Assembly: GCF_024505145.1 (NCBI RefSeq)
Contig: NZ_JANIAA010000020.1
Span: 62,001-126,000, forward strand
DNA length: 64,000 bases
From: Streptomyces rugosispiralis
GTDB lineage: Bacteria > Actinomycetota > Actinomycetes > Streptomycetales > Streptomycetaceae
Reading direction: 5' to 3'
Under the pieces are notes generated by a model. That model saw nothing but the letters and a program-made list of their open reading frames with translations. It was not told where the DNA came from and made no database searches. Shown in pieces: positions 57,402-64,000 of the stretch (positions are counted from its first letter, which is position 1; every line of letters begins with the position of its first letter). The translations under genes were made by a program, and so were the position numbers.

Positions 57402-58427
57402 ATGGCCGCCCGCCTGCTGGACGTACGGGACCTGCGCGTGGAATTCCGCACCCGGGACGGGATCGCCGAGGCCGTCGGCGGTGTCTCGTACGCCGTCGAC
57501 GCCGGCCGGACGCTGGCCGTGCTGGGCGAGTCGGGCTCCGGCAAGTCGGTGACCGCCCAGGCGATCATGGGCATCCTCGACTCCCCGCCCGGCCGGATCA
57601 CCGGCGGCCAGGTGCTGTTCCAGGGGCGCGATCTGCTGACGATGGGCGCGGAGGAGCGCCGCCGGATCCGGGGCGCCGCGATGGCGATGATCTTCCAGGA
57701 CGCGCTCTCCGCCCTCAACCCGGTGGTTCCCGTCGGCGCCCAGCTCGCCGAGATGTACGAGGTGCACCTGGGGATGTCCCGCAAGGACGCCCGGCGGCGG
57801 GCGGTCGAGCTGATGGACCGGGTGCGCATCCCGGCGGCGGCGCAGCGGGCCGGGGACTATCCGCATCAGTTCTCCGGCGGGATGCGCCAGCGCATCATGA
57901 TCGCCATGGCGATGGCGCTGGAGCCGGACCTGATCATCGCCGACGAGCCGACGACCGCGCTGGACGTCACGGTGCAGGCGCAGGTCATGGAGCTGCTCGC
58001 GGAGCTGCGCCGGGAGTACGCGATGGGGCTGGTCCTCATCACCCATGACCTGGGCGTGGTCGCGGACGTGGCCGACACCATCGCCGTGATGTACGCGGGG
58101 CGGATCGTGGAGACCGCGCCGGTGCGCGACCTCTACCGCCGCCCCGCCCACCCGTACACCCGCGGACTGCTGGACTCCGTGCCGCGCGTGGACCACCGGG
58201 GCGAGCGGCTCTACGCGATCAAGGGCGCGCCGCCCAGCCCGCTCGCCCTGCCCTCCGGCTGCCCCTTCCACCCCCGCTGCCCGCGCGCCCAGGAGGTCTG
58301 CCGCGTCGAACGGCCGCCGCTGTACGAGGTGCCGGCGGCGGGCGCGGCCCCCGCGTCCGGCGGGCGGACCAGCGCCTGCCACTTCTGGAAGGACGAACTC
58401 GATGCCCTCGACGCCGTCAATGTCTGA
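57402..58427 (+). CDS. oligopeptide ABC importer ATPase, OppD type
   Basis: 341 residues. Walker A 'GESGSGKSVTAQAIMGIL', signature 'QFSGGMRQRIMIAMAMAL', Walker B 'LIIADEPTTALD', and the C-terminal Cys motif 'PSGCPFHPRCPRAQEVC'. Energises the importer with the OppF partner. Its end overlaps the next start by 26 bases. Confidence 0.93.
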   Translation: MAARLLDVRDLRVEFRTRDGIAEAVGGVSYAVDAGRTLAVLGESGSGKSVTAQAIMGILDSPPGRITGGQVLFQGRDLLTMGAEERRRIRGAAMAMIFQDALSALNPVVPVGAQLAEMYEVHLGMSRKDARRRAVELMDRVRIPAAAQRAGDYPHQFSGGMRQRIMIAMAMALEPDLIIADEPTTALDVTVQAQVMELLAELRREYAMGLVLITHDLGVVADVADTIAVMYAGRIVETAPVRDLYRRPAHPYTRGLLDSVPRVDHRGERLYAIKGAPPSPLALPSGCPFHPRCPRAQEVCRVERPPLYEVPAAGAAPASGGRTSACHFWKDELDALDAVNV

Positions 58428-59451
58428 GAGCCGGACCACCGAGCCGGTCCTCGAGGTCCGCGACCTCGCCAAGCACTATCCGCTGACGCGGGGGGTGCTG
58501 GTGAAGCGGCGGATCGGCGCGGTCCGGGCGGTCGACACGGTCTCCTTCGCCCTGCGGCGCGGGGAGACCCTCGGCATCGTCGGCGAGTCCGGCTGCGGCA
58601 AGTCCACCGTCGCCAAGCTGCTGGTCAGCCTGGAACGGCCGACCGCCGGGACGATCCACTACCGGGGCGAGGACATCGCCCGGCTGTCGGGCCGGGCGCT
58701 GCGGGCCGTACGCCGCAACATCCAGATGGTGTTCCAGGACCCGTACACCTCGCTCAACCCCCGGATGACGGTGGGCGACATCGTCGGGGAGCCCTTCGAG
58801 ATCCACCCCGAGGTGGCCCCGAAGGGCGACCGGCGGCGGGCGGTCCAGGAACTCCTGGACGTGGTGGGGCTGAACCCCGAGCACATCAACCGCTACCCCC
58901 ACCAGTTCTCCGGCGGCCAGCGCCAGCGCATCGGCATCGCCCGGGGACTGGCGCTACGACCGGAGATCATCGTCGCGGACGAACCGGTCTCGGCGCTGGA
59001 CGTCTCGGTCCAGGCGCAGGTGGTCAATCTGATGGAGAGCCTTCAGGACGAGTTCGACCTCTCCTACATCTTCATCGCCCACGACCTGTCGGTGGTCCGC
59101 CACATCTCGGACCGGGTCGCCGTGATGTACCTGGGCCGCTTCGCCGAGACGGGCACCGGCCGGGAGATCTACGACCATCCGACGCACCCCTACACCCAGG
59201 CCCTGCTGTCGGCCGTCCCGGTCCCCGATCCGGAGCCGCGCACCCGTCCGCCCCGCATCCTCCTGGCGGGCGACGTCCCCTCCCCGGCCAACCCGCCCTC
59301 CGGCTGCCGCTTCCGCACCCGCTGCTGGAAGGCGCAGGACCGCTGCGCGACGGAGGTGCCGGTGCTGGCGGTGCCGACGGGCCTGGCGGGCCCGGCCGCC
59401 CACGCCTCGGCGTGCCACTTCGCGGAGGAGCGCGCGGAGGTCAGGGCATGA
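58402..59451 (+). CDS. oligopeptide ABC importer ATPase, OppF type
   Basis: 349 residues. Walker A 'GESGCGKSTVAKLLVSLE', 'MVFQDPYTSLNPRMTVGDI', signature 'QFSGGQRQRIGIARGLAL', Walker B 'IIVADEPVSALD' and Cys motif 'PPSGCRFRTRCWKAQDRC'. ATG 58402 follows GGAAGGA; an ATG at 58420 is an alternative. The protein is very like the one at 62277-63434 on the other strand, so the two importers are recent paralogues or were built from common stock. Confidence 0.92.
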   Translation: MPSTPSMSESRTTEPVLEVRDLAKHYPLTRGVLVKRRIGAVRAVDTVSFALRRGETLGIVGESGCGKSTVAKLLVSLERPTAGTIHYRGEDIARLSGRALRAVRRNIQMVFQDPYTSLNPRMTVGDIVGEPFEIHPEVAPKGDRRRAVQELLDVVGLNPEHINRYPHQFSGGQRQRIGIARGLALRPEIIVADEPVSALDVSVQAQVVNLMESLQDEFDLSYIFIAHDLSVVRHISDRVAVMYLGRFAETGTGREIYDHPTHPYTQALLSAVPVPDPEPRTRPPRILLAGDVPSPANPPSGCRFRTRCWKAQDRCATEVPVLAVPTGLAGPAAHASACHFAEERAEVRA

Positions 59452-59454
59452 TGT

Positions 59455-59661
59455 TCAGGGCAAGATGTCGAATATGCTCGCGCCGGACCCCCGCCCCACC
59501 GCGCCGCCCTGCCCTGGTCGCTCCCGGTGCACCGGGTGGACTCGCAGCTGAACTTGGGGCGCGAACGCCTGGACTGCGGCGGTGAGCCGGGCCTGATCGA
59601 CCAGCTGAAGGGGCGTGCGGGTGTAGTACTCCTGATAGGCCGGTGAGTGAGGGGCGGTCAT
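59455..59661 (-). CDS. 68-residue protein, possibly truncated
   Basis: Begins 'MTAPHSPAYQEYYTRTPLQL' and runs to 'GASIFDILP'. I do not recognise it. The first ~50 residues look like ordinary protein, the last ~18 are Gly/Arg-rich and may be read-through after a deletion. A TAGGGT -10 box stands exactly six bases before ATG 59661, so the gene seems to keep a working leaderless promoter. Its stop lies four bases after the end of oppF on the other strand. Confidence 0.45.
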   Translation of the reverse strand: MTAPHSPAYQEYYTRTPLQLVDQARLTAAVQAFAPQVQLRVHPVHRERPGQGGAVGRGSGASIFDILP

Positions 59662-59667
59662 GCCATG

Positions 59668-59673
59668 ACCCTA
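59668..59673 (-). promoter_or_regulatory. leaderless -10 box of the 59661 gene
   Basis: TAGGGT on the minus strand, six bases before ATG 59661. Confidence 0.5.
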
Positions 59674-59947
59674 CGAGGCAGGGCGCGGCGCCGTCTCGCG
59701 CCTTCGGCGCATTTGAGCATGGGTCGGGGGGTGGGGGGCTGGGCGCCGCCGCCGGGCGCCGGGCTCTGGGGGTGGGCGTCGGTGGCGGCGGCTCTGAGGG
59801 TGGGCGTTGGTGGCGGCGCCGGTGCTCGGGGGCCGAGGCCGTTTCCGGGCCGCCGGACCGGCAACGGATCGCCCGGGGTGGGGTACCCCTCTGGAAATCG
59901 TTTGATGAATTAGTTGCGCCAGATCAAGCACTTTGGGAAGGGCGGCC

Positions 59948-60012
59948 TGGTGTCCCCCGCCTTCGCGGCCCGCAGGAACGCGCCGAGCGCGGCGGGGGTC
60001 GTGGATCTGGGG
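59948..60012 (-). pseudogene. fragment of a DUF397 gene
   Basis: On the minus strand this segment encodes 'TPAALGAFLRAAKAGD', closely matching 'TPATLRAFLRAAKAGE' at the end of the broken regulator 1.1 kb downstream; the DNA also matches over ~50 bases ('cccccgccttcgc', 'gcggcgggggtcgtgg'). No start, and the frame is lost on both sides. Confidence 0.6.
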
Positions 60013-60133
60013 AGCGACCGTTCGCGGCGGAGTGCGCGTTCCGGGCGCCCGCCGGGCTCGGTTCACCCGAGTGAGGAGAGGGGCAGGTTGTGGGGCGACG
60101 GACCGGCCCGCCCGAGGACCCTAGGAACGACCC

Positions 60134-60709
60134 ATGACCAACTCGCCCTTCCCCACAGATCCGCGGTTCGTCCTGATCAGCGACCCACGTGTGGGAGCGG
60201 TGCCGGTACGCGAATGCGGCGAACCGCTGGTCGACTGCCGGGGACGACTGCGCGTGGACGCCCGGCGAGCCGATCCCGCGGGACACTTCGCGCACCGAGG
60301 GGCCGGGGTCGCCGAACGGCTGGAGCGGGCCGAGAAGTCGCTGCCGAACGGCTGGCGGTGGCTGCTCATCGAGGGCTACCGGCCCCCGGCGCTCCAGCGG
60401 CAGATCTTCGACGGCTACGCGGCCACGCTGCGGATGGGCAGCCCGGAGGCCGCGACACCGGAGGAGAGCGGCGGGGCCTGTTACACCCACGCCCCTGGCC
60501 TGTCCCCACGGGCCCGTGAGCACAGGGCGATCATGATCGAGGCGCTGTCCTCGGCCGGCATGGTCAACTACGCCACCGAGTGGTGGCACTGGTCGTACGG
60601 CGACCGCCACTGGGCCTGGTCCACGGCCGCGCCCACCGCCACCTACGGCCCCGCTCCGGAGCCCCGCACTGATCCACATGCATCCCCGCCAGAAGCGGGC
60701 GAACAATGA
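60134..60709 (+). CDS. VanX-like D-Ala-D-Ala dipeptidase with deleted zinc-site segment
   Basis: 191 residues of the M15D (VanX) family, which cleaves D-Ala-D-Ala. Present are the N-terminal 'VGAVPVRECGEPLVDCRG', the Arg loop 'LLIEGYRPPALQRQIFDGY', 'ATPEESGGACYTHAPGLSP' and the final 'NYATEWWHWSYGDRHWAW' with the catalytic Glu and last zinc His. Missing is the block of ~45 residues with the S/P-H-x-x-G-A-A-V-D-L motif, which supplies the other two zinc ligands; the protein jumps from 'AATLR' to 'MGSPEA'. The frame stays open, so a protein may be made, but it should be inactive. ATG 60134 is the only sensible start. Confidence 0.85.
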   Translation: MTNSPFPTDPRFVLISDPRVGAVPVRECGEPLVDCRGRLRVDARRADPAGHFAHRGAGVAERLERAEKSLPNGWRWLLIEGYRPPALQRQIFDGYAATLRMGSPEAATPEESGGACYTHAPGLSPRAREHRAIMIEALSSAGMVNYATEWWHWSYGDRHWAWSTAAPTATYGPAPEPRTDPHASPPEAGEQ

Positions 60710-60748
60710 AACGAGGCAGTTAAGAGACAATCCGAGAAGGTGACCGTG

Positions 60749-61039
60749 ATGCGGAACTCGATCGTACGTACGCTGGCAACCGGTGCCGCGGCAGCTGTGC
60801 TGGCCGGTGGCGCGGCAGTGGCCGCCCCGGGTGCCGCTTTCGCGACGCCCACCGCGTCGGTGACGCACGTCAAGGCGGACGTCCCCCGGAATGGGGCCAC
60901 GCCCTCGCCCACACCGTCGCCCACCATGAAGGGCAAGCATTGCAAGGACGTCAAGGCCCACACCAAGACAGTCACGCACCACGGTAAGACCTACAAGGTC
61001 TGGATCTCGGCCCACCGGGTCTGCTACACGCCCAAGTGA
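60749..61039 (+). CDS. small secreted basic protein with two cysteines
   Basis: 96 residues. Signal peptide 'MRNSIVRTLATGAAAAVLAG' with cleavage near 'GAAFATPTA'. The ~60-residue mature chain has a Pro/Ser/Thr linker ('PSPTPSPT') and a basic end 'GKTYKVWISAHRVCYTPK', with Cys in 'KGKHCKDVK' and 'HRVCY' that could form one disulfide. Family unknown. ATG 60749 follows GAGAAGG at eight bases; a GTG at 60740 is less likely. Confidence 0.7.
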   Translation: MRNSIVRTLATGAAAAVLAGGAAVAAPGAAFATPTASVTHVKADVPRNGATPSPTPSPTMKGKHCKDVKAHTKTVTHHGKTYKVWISAHRVCYTPK

Positions 61040-61054
61040 TCGTCATGGCGGCGA

Positions 61055-61793
61055 TCAGCCGCCGAGCCGGTCGAACTCCCCCGCCTTCGCCGCCCGCAGA
61101 AACGCGCGGAGCGTGGCGGGGGTCGTGGCTATGACGACCTCCGGGTCGTCGCTCTCACGGAGGTGGGTGGTGCCGACGGAGTCGGCGGCGAGTTCCACGC
61201 AGTTGGCTGAATCTTTCCCGGTCCGGGCCTCCGGCGCGGCTTCGGCGTCGATAGACGGCAGGGCCAGCTCGCTCAGCCGTTGGAAGGACTGCCGGTAGTC
61301 GGTGACCGCATCCAGGTCGTCGAGGAACTCCGATCCGCCGAACTGGTCCACGAGCACTGTACTCAACTCCGCCACGCTCGGTTCGATCACCATGAAGGGG
61401 TGGCTGAAGGCCGCGCTTCCCTCGTTGTCGGTGGGCACGATCTGGATGGTGACGTTGGGCAGCCGGGGGAGGCCGCTCGCCCGACAGAACCAGCTGGCGC
61501 CGCAGCCTGAACTCGATGGCCCGGTCCTGCACTTCGCGTACAGCTTCCGAGAAGCCGCTGCCGTGGACCGCCGTGGCGTATTGCAAGGCGGCCAAGAAGG
61601 TTTCAGTTGTACCCTCCACTGCGTGCGCCAGCATGCCGAGCCGTTCGGGCGACAGACTCGTGCGCCCCGCCTCGACGTTGCTCAGATGCGGACTGTGCAT
61701 CTCCATCAGGCGCGCCGCCTCTCCGACGGTCAGCCCGGCTCGCTCGCGCAGCTTGCGCACTTCCCGCTCACCTGGAGGCTGCCCCATGCGCAT
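61055..61793 (-). pseudogene. broken Scr1-family HTH regulator fused to DUF397
   Basis: Reading from 61793, an Xre-type HTH ('AGLTVGEAARLMEMHSPHLSNVEAGR') and the start of a DUF5753 domain ('AIEFRLRRQLVL') run to about 61500, where frame is lost. A second frame picks up with the end of DUF5753 ('VTIQIVPTDNEGSAAFSHPFMVIEPSVAELS') and goes straight into a DUF397 domain ('SANCVELAADS', 'TPATLRAFLRAAKAGEF') to the stop at 61055. The middle of DUF5753 and the usual separate DUF397 start are gone, so at least one deletion with a frameshift occurred. The intact pair belongs to the WhiJ/AbaA-like regulatory modules of streptomycetes. Confidence 0.8.
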
Positions 61794-62091
61794 GCCCGAA
61801 GAGCCCTGGTCCTACGGCCTGTTCATCCCGCACGACCCACGCGCCGTGGGCGTCGTGCGGGCCACCATCCGCCATATCCTCCGGGCGGCGCGGCTCGACT
61901 GCATCGTGGACACGGCCGAACTGCTCGTGTCGGAGTTGGTCACCAACGCGTACCGGAACACCACCACCGACGCGTACGTCAGCATGGACTGGGAGCCCGC
62001 GCCGTCCGACTTCCGGGTCACCGTATGGGACTCCGGCGACGGGATGCCGCAGCCTACGGCGCGATCCCGAACGGGCCCGACGGCTCCATGA
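61786..62091 (+). CDS. truncated ATP-binding (RsbW/AbaA-like) protein
   Basis: 101 residues. 'WSYGLFIPHDPRAVGVVRATI' and 'CIVDTAELLVSELVTNAYRNT' are the start and N box of the HATPase_c anti-sigma-like family, and 'FRVTVWDSGDGMPQ' the first G box. The chain then ends within 15 residues, so the second G box and ATP lid are missing. ATG 61786 follows GGAGG at seven bases. The gene is divergent from the broken regulator, and their start codons overlap in a palindrome. With the regulator and DUF397 it makes the usual three-part module, now damaged. Confidence 0.75.
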   Translation: MRMPEEPWSYGLFIPHDPRAVGVVRATIRHILRAARLDCIVDTAELLVSELVTNAYRNTTTDAYVSMDWEPAPSDFRVTVWDSGDGMPQPTARSRTGPTAP

Positions 62092-62197
62092 GTTGGAGGC
62101 GGCCGTCGCCGAAGCACCCAGCATCGAAGATGCCCGGTGGGCCTCAGCCGAGATCGGACTGCTGTTGGACGCCGCGCGTCGCGAGGTCGCGGCCTGA
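62051..62197 (+). pseudogene. 3' fragment of another gene joined to the ATP-binding gene
   Basis: In a second frame, 'RLHELEAAVAEAPSIEDARWASAEIGLLLDAARREVAA' region runs to a stop at 62197. It is a well-formed helical C-terminus without a start, apparently joined to the ATP-binding gene by a deletion near 62050. Confidence 0.5.
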
Positions 62198-62200
62198 ACG

Positions 62201-62249
62201 ACGGCGAGGGCCGCCCGGGACGTGGATCACGTCCCGGGCGGCCCTCGCC
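62201..62249. terminator. strong bidirectional hairpin terminator
   Basis: Perfect 23-bp arms 62201-62223 and 62227-62249 around three bases, between the convergent damaged module and the third peptide importer. Confidence 0.88.
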
Positions 62250-62276
62250 GTTCAAACCGCGGCCCGCGCGATAGCG

Positions 62277-63434
62277 CTAGGCGTGGACCACGTCCTTCTC
62301 CTCCGCGAAGTGGCATGCCGACTCGTGCGCCGCGGGCGAGTCCGTACCGGCGAAGCGCTCGGGGATGGCGAGGAGGGGGACCTCCTTGGCGCATTTGTCC
62401 TCGGCCTTCCAGCAGCGGGTGCGGAAGCGGCAGCCGGAGGGCGGGTTGGCCGGGGAGGGGACGTCGCCGGTGAGGATGATGCGCGTCCGGCCCTCGCGCG
62501 ACTCCGGGTCCGGGACCGGGACGGCCGACAGCAGCGCCTGGGTGTAGGGGTGCGTCGGGTGGTCGTAGATCTCGGTGTCGGAGCCGATCTCGGCCATCTT
62601 GCCCAGGTACATCACGCCGACCCGGTCGGAGATGTGCCGGACGATGGACAGGTCGTGGGCGATGAAGATGTAGGACAGGTTGAACTCGTCCTGCAGCCCC
62701 TCCATCAGGTTGATGACCTGTGCCTGGACGGACACGTCGAGCGCGGAGACCGGCTCGTCGCAGATGATGATCTCCGGGTTGAGGGCGAGGCCGCGCGCGA
62801 TGCCGATGCGCTGGCGCTGGCCGCCGGAGAACTGGTGCGGATAGCGGTTGATGTACTCGGGGTTGAGGCCGACCACGTCCAGGAGTTCCTGGACCTTGCG
62901 GCGCCGGTCGCCCTTCGGGGCCACCTCGGGGTGGATCTCGAAGGGCTCCCCGATGATGTCGCCCACCGTCATCCGGGGGTTGAGCGAGGTGTACGGGTCC
63001 TGGAACACCATCTGGATGTTGCGGCGTACGGCCCGCAGCGCGCGGCCCGACAGCCGGGTGATGTCCTGGCCCTTGTAGAAGACCTCGCCCGCGGTGGCGG
63101 TCTCCAGGGTCATCAGCAGCTTGGCGACGGTGGACTTGCCGCAGCCGGACTCGCCGACGATGCCGAGGGTCTCGCCCTGGTAGAGGTCGAAGGAGATGCC
63201 GTCGACTGCCTTGACCGCGCCGATCTGCCGCTTGAAGAGGATGCCCTGGGTCAGCGGGAAGTGCTTGACCAGATTGCGCACCTGGAGGATCGGCTCACCC
63301 CGGTCGACCTTGGCCTCGAGCGCGGCGACCGCCTCGTCCTCGGTGGCCGCCTCGACCGTCTCCACCTCCGTGACATTGGGGGTGGCGTCCGCGGCCGGCT
63401 CCATGGCCTGCTCGTTCTTCTCGGTGTCAGCCAT
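62277..63434 (-). CDS. oligopeptide ABC importer ATPase, OppF type
   Basis: 385 residues. After a ~45-residue acidic N-terminus ('VTEVETVEAATEDEAVAALEA') come Walker A 'GESGCGKSTVAKLLMTLE', signature 'QFSGGQRQRIGIARGLAL', Walker B 'IIICDEPVSALD' and the Cys motif 'PPSGCRFRTRCWKAEDKC'. ATG 63434 follows GGAG at eight bases and overlaps the oppD stop. Last gene of a third peptide importer whose other genes lie beyond 64000. Confidence 0.92.
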   Translation of the reverse strand: MADTEKNEQAMEPAADATPNVTEVETVEAATEDEAVAALEAKVDRGEPILQVRNLVKHFPLTQGILFKRQIGAVKAVDGISFDLYQGETLGIVGESGCGKSTVAKLLMTLETATAGEVFYKGQDITRLSGRALRAVRRNIQMVFQDPYTSLNPRMTVGDIIGEPFEIHPEVAPKGDRRRKVQELLDVVGLNPEYINRYPHQFSGGQRQRIGIARGLALNPEIIICDEPVSALDVSVQAQVINLMEGLQDEFNLSYIFIAHDLSIVRHISDRVGVMYLGKMAEIGSDTEIYDHPTHPYTQALLSAVPVPDPESREGRTRIILTGDVPSPANPPSGCRFRTRCWKAEDKCAKEVPLLAIPERFAGTDSPAAHESACHFAEEKDVVHA

Positions 63435-64000
63435 GGAGGGTCTCCTTCCAGAAGTGGCAGGCGCTGCCGCGGCCCGGCAGCTCCGTGCCGTCCTGCTCGG
63501 TGACCGGCACCAGGGCGGGGACATCCGTACGGCAGATGTCCTCGGCCCTCGGGCAGCGCGGGTTGAAGGCGCAGCCCGTGGGGATCTTGAGCAGATTGGG
63601 CGGCAGCCCCTTGATCGCGTAGAGCTCCTGGCCCTTGCGGTCCAGACGCGGGATGGACTCCAGCAGACCGCGGGTGTACGGGTGGGCCGGGCGCTTGTAG
63701 AGCTCGTGCACGGGCGCGGTCTCGACGATCCGGCCCGCGTACATCACGGCGATCTTGTCGGCGACGTCCGCCACCACACCCAGGTCATGGGTGATCAGGA
63801 TCAGACCCATGTGGTACTCGCGCTGGAGCTCCGCGAGCAGGTCCATCACCTGGGCCTGGACGGTCACGTCCAGCGCCGTGGTCGGCTCGTCGGCGATGAT
63901 CAGATCCGGCTCCAGCGCCATCGCCATGGCGATCATGATGCGCTGGCGCATACCGCCGGAGAACTGGTGCGGATAGTCGCTCACCCGCTCCTTGGCCGCC
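63427..64000 (-). CDS. oligopeptide ABC importer ATPase, OppD type, N-terminus off the window
   Basis: The last ~190 codons are visible. They include the signature 'QFSGGMRQRIMIAMAMAL', Walker B 'LIIADEPTTALD', switch His in 'LITHDLGVVADVADKIAV' and the C-terminal Cys motif 'PTGCAFNPRCPRAEDIC'. The Walker A part lies past the right edge. It overlaps the OppF start by eight bases, so the pair is translationally coupled. Confidence 0.92.
   Translation of the reverse strand, partial: AAKERVSDYPHQFSGGMRQRIMIAMAMALEPDLIIADEPTTALDVTVQAQVMDLLAELQREYHMGLILITHDLGVVADVADKIAVMYAGRIVETAPVHELYKRPAHPYTRGLLESIPRLDRKGQELYAIKGLPPNLLKIPTGCAFNPRCPRAEDICRTDVPALVPVTEQDGTELPGRGSACHFWKETLHG

Larger units (their letters stand above)
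59662..60133. other. 472-bp low-complexity gap with a gene scrap
   Basis: From 59720 to 59880 the DNA is a drifted run of 'ggtgggcgtcggtggcggcg'-like words. A DUF397 scrap lies at 59948-60012. No intact gene is seen. Confidence 0.6.

Noticed and set aside
60134..60709. Vancomycin-resistance gene cluster
   Set aside because: Only a VanX-like gene is present, without vanH, vanA or vanRS, and its zinc site is deleted.

Overview
The window is high-GC actinobacterial DNA and reads as a Streptomyces chromosome. Signs are the very strong third-position GC, AGGAGG/GGAGG ribosome sites, GTG and TTG starts, DUF3117, Scr1-type HTH/DUF397 genes, mshB (mycothiol), and many intergenic palindromes of the kind common in streptomycetes. 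I see no tRNA, rRNA, insertion sequence, integrase or CRISPR array.

Layout. (1) Positions 1-8113 hold a mixed set: NYN nuclease-like, MarC, PHP, DUF6758 and SuFu-domain proteins, CorA, an EamA exporter and a lipoprotein. (2) Positions 8314-27285 are a conserved core block: MgtE-N/CBS protein, DUF1003, Mrp, TatB, HtrA-like protease, anti-sigma factor, SigE, O-methyltransferase, DUF3117, 3-methyladenine glycosylase (Tag), a DivIVA-like protein, FolP2, LOG, DapE, DapC, ferredoxin. As I recall the M. tuberculosis map, this matches the Rv1177-Rv1239 neighbourhood, with mshB (Rv1170) further along at 36 kb. SigE, its anti-sigma factor, HtrA and TatB form an envelope-stress and protein-export unit. 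(3) Positions 27400-41128 hold a GNAT, a transglutaminase-like protein, an ABC-2 exporter with a DesK/DesR-type two-component pair, a peptidoglycan-binding membrane protein, mshB, an S9 peptidase and a Gly/Tyr-tailed membrane protein. (4) Positions 41652-47866 are a five-gene dipeptide/oligopeptide ABC importer. (5) Positions 48730-50422 carry a small, previously easily missed cassette: a 27-residue peptide gene ending in Tyr-Ser-Tyr-Tyr, with its own promoter and ribosome site, then a hairpin, then a cytochrome P450. It has the layout of a P450-modified RiPP of the cittilin/biarylitide type and is the most exciting item here. (6) Positions 50566-53460 hold an oxidoreductase and a divergent TetR regulator with a clear operator, then an epoxide hydrolase. 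(7) Positions 53760-59451 are a second oligopeptide ABC importer, and a third begins at 62277-64000 on the other strand. (8) Between these, 59452-62200 is a scarred segment with a VanX-like dipeptidase lacking its zinc-site segment, a broken HTH/DUF397 regulator, a truncated ATP-binding protein and a DUF397 scrap.

Three patterns run across the window. At least twelve genes have a TANNNT -10 box six or seven bases before the start codon, which predicts leaderless mRNAs and fixes several starts. Many genes have decayed tandem copies of their own 3' end, stop codon included, just downstream. Long inverted-repeat elements of one family fill several intergenic gaps.

All coordinates and motifs were read by hand; family names come from sequence recognition and not from a search. 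Statements about other genomes are from memory.
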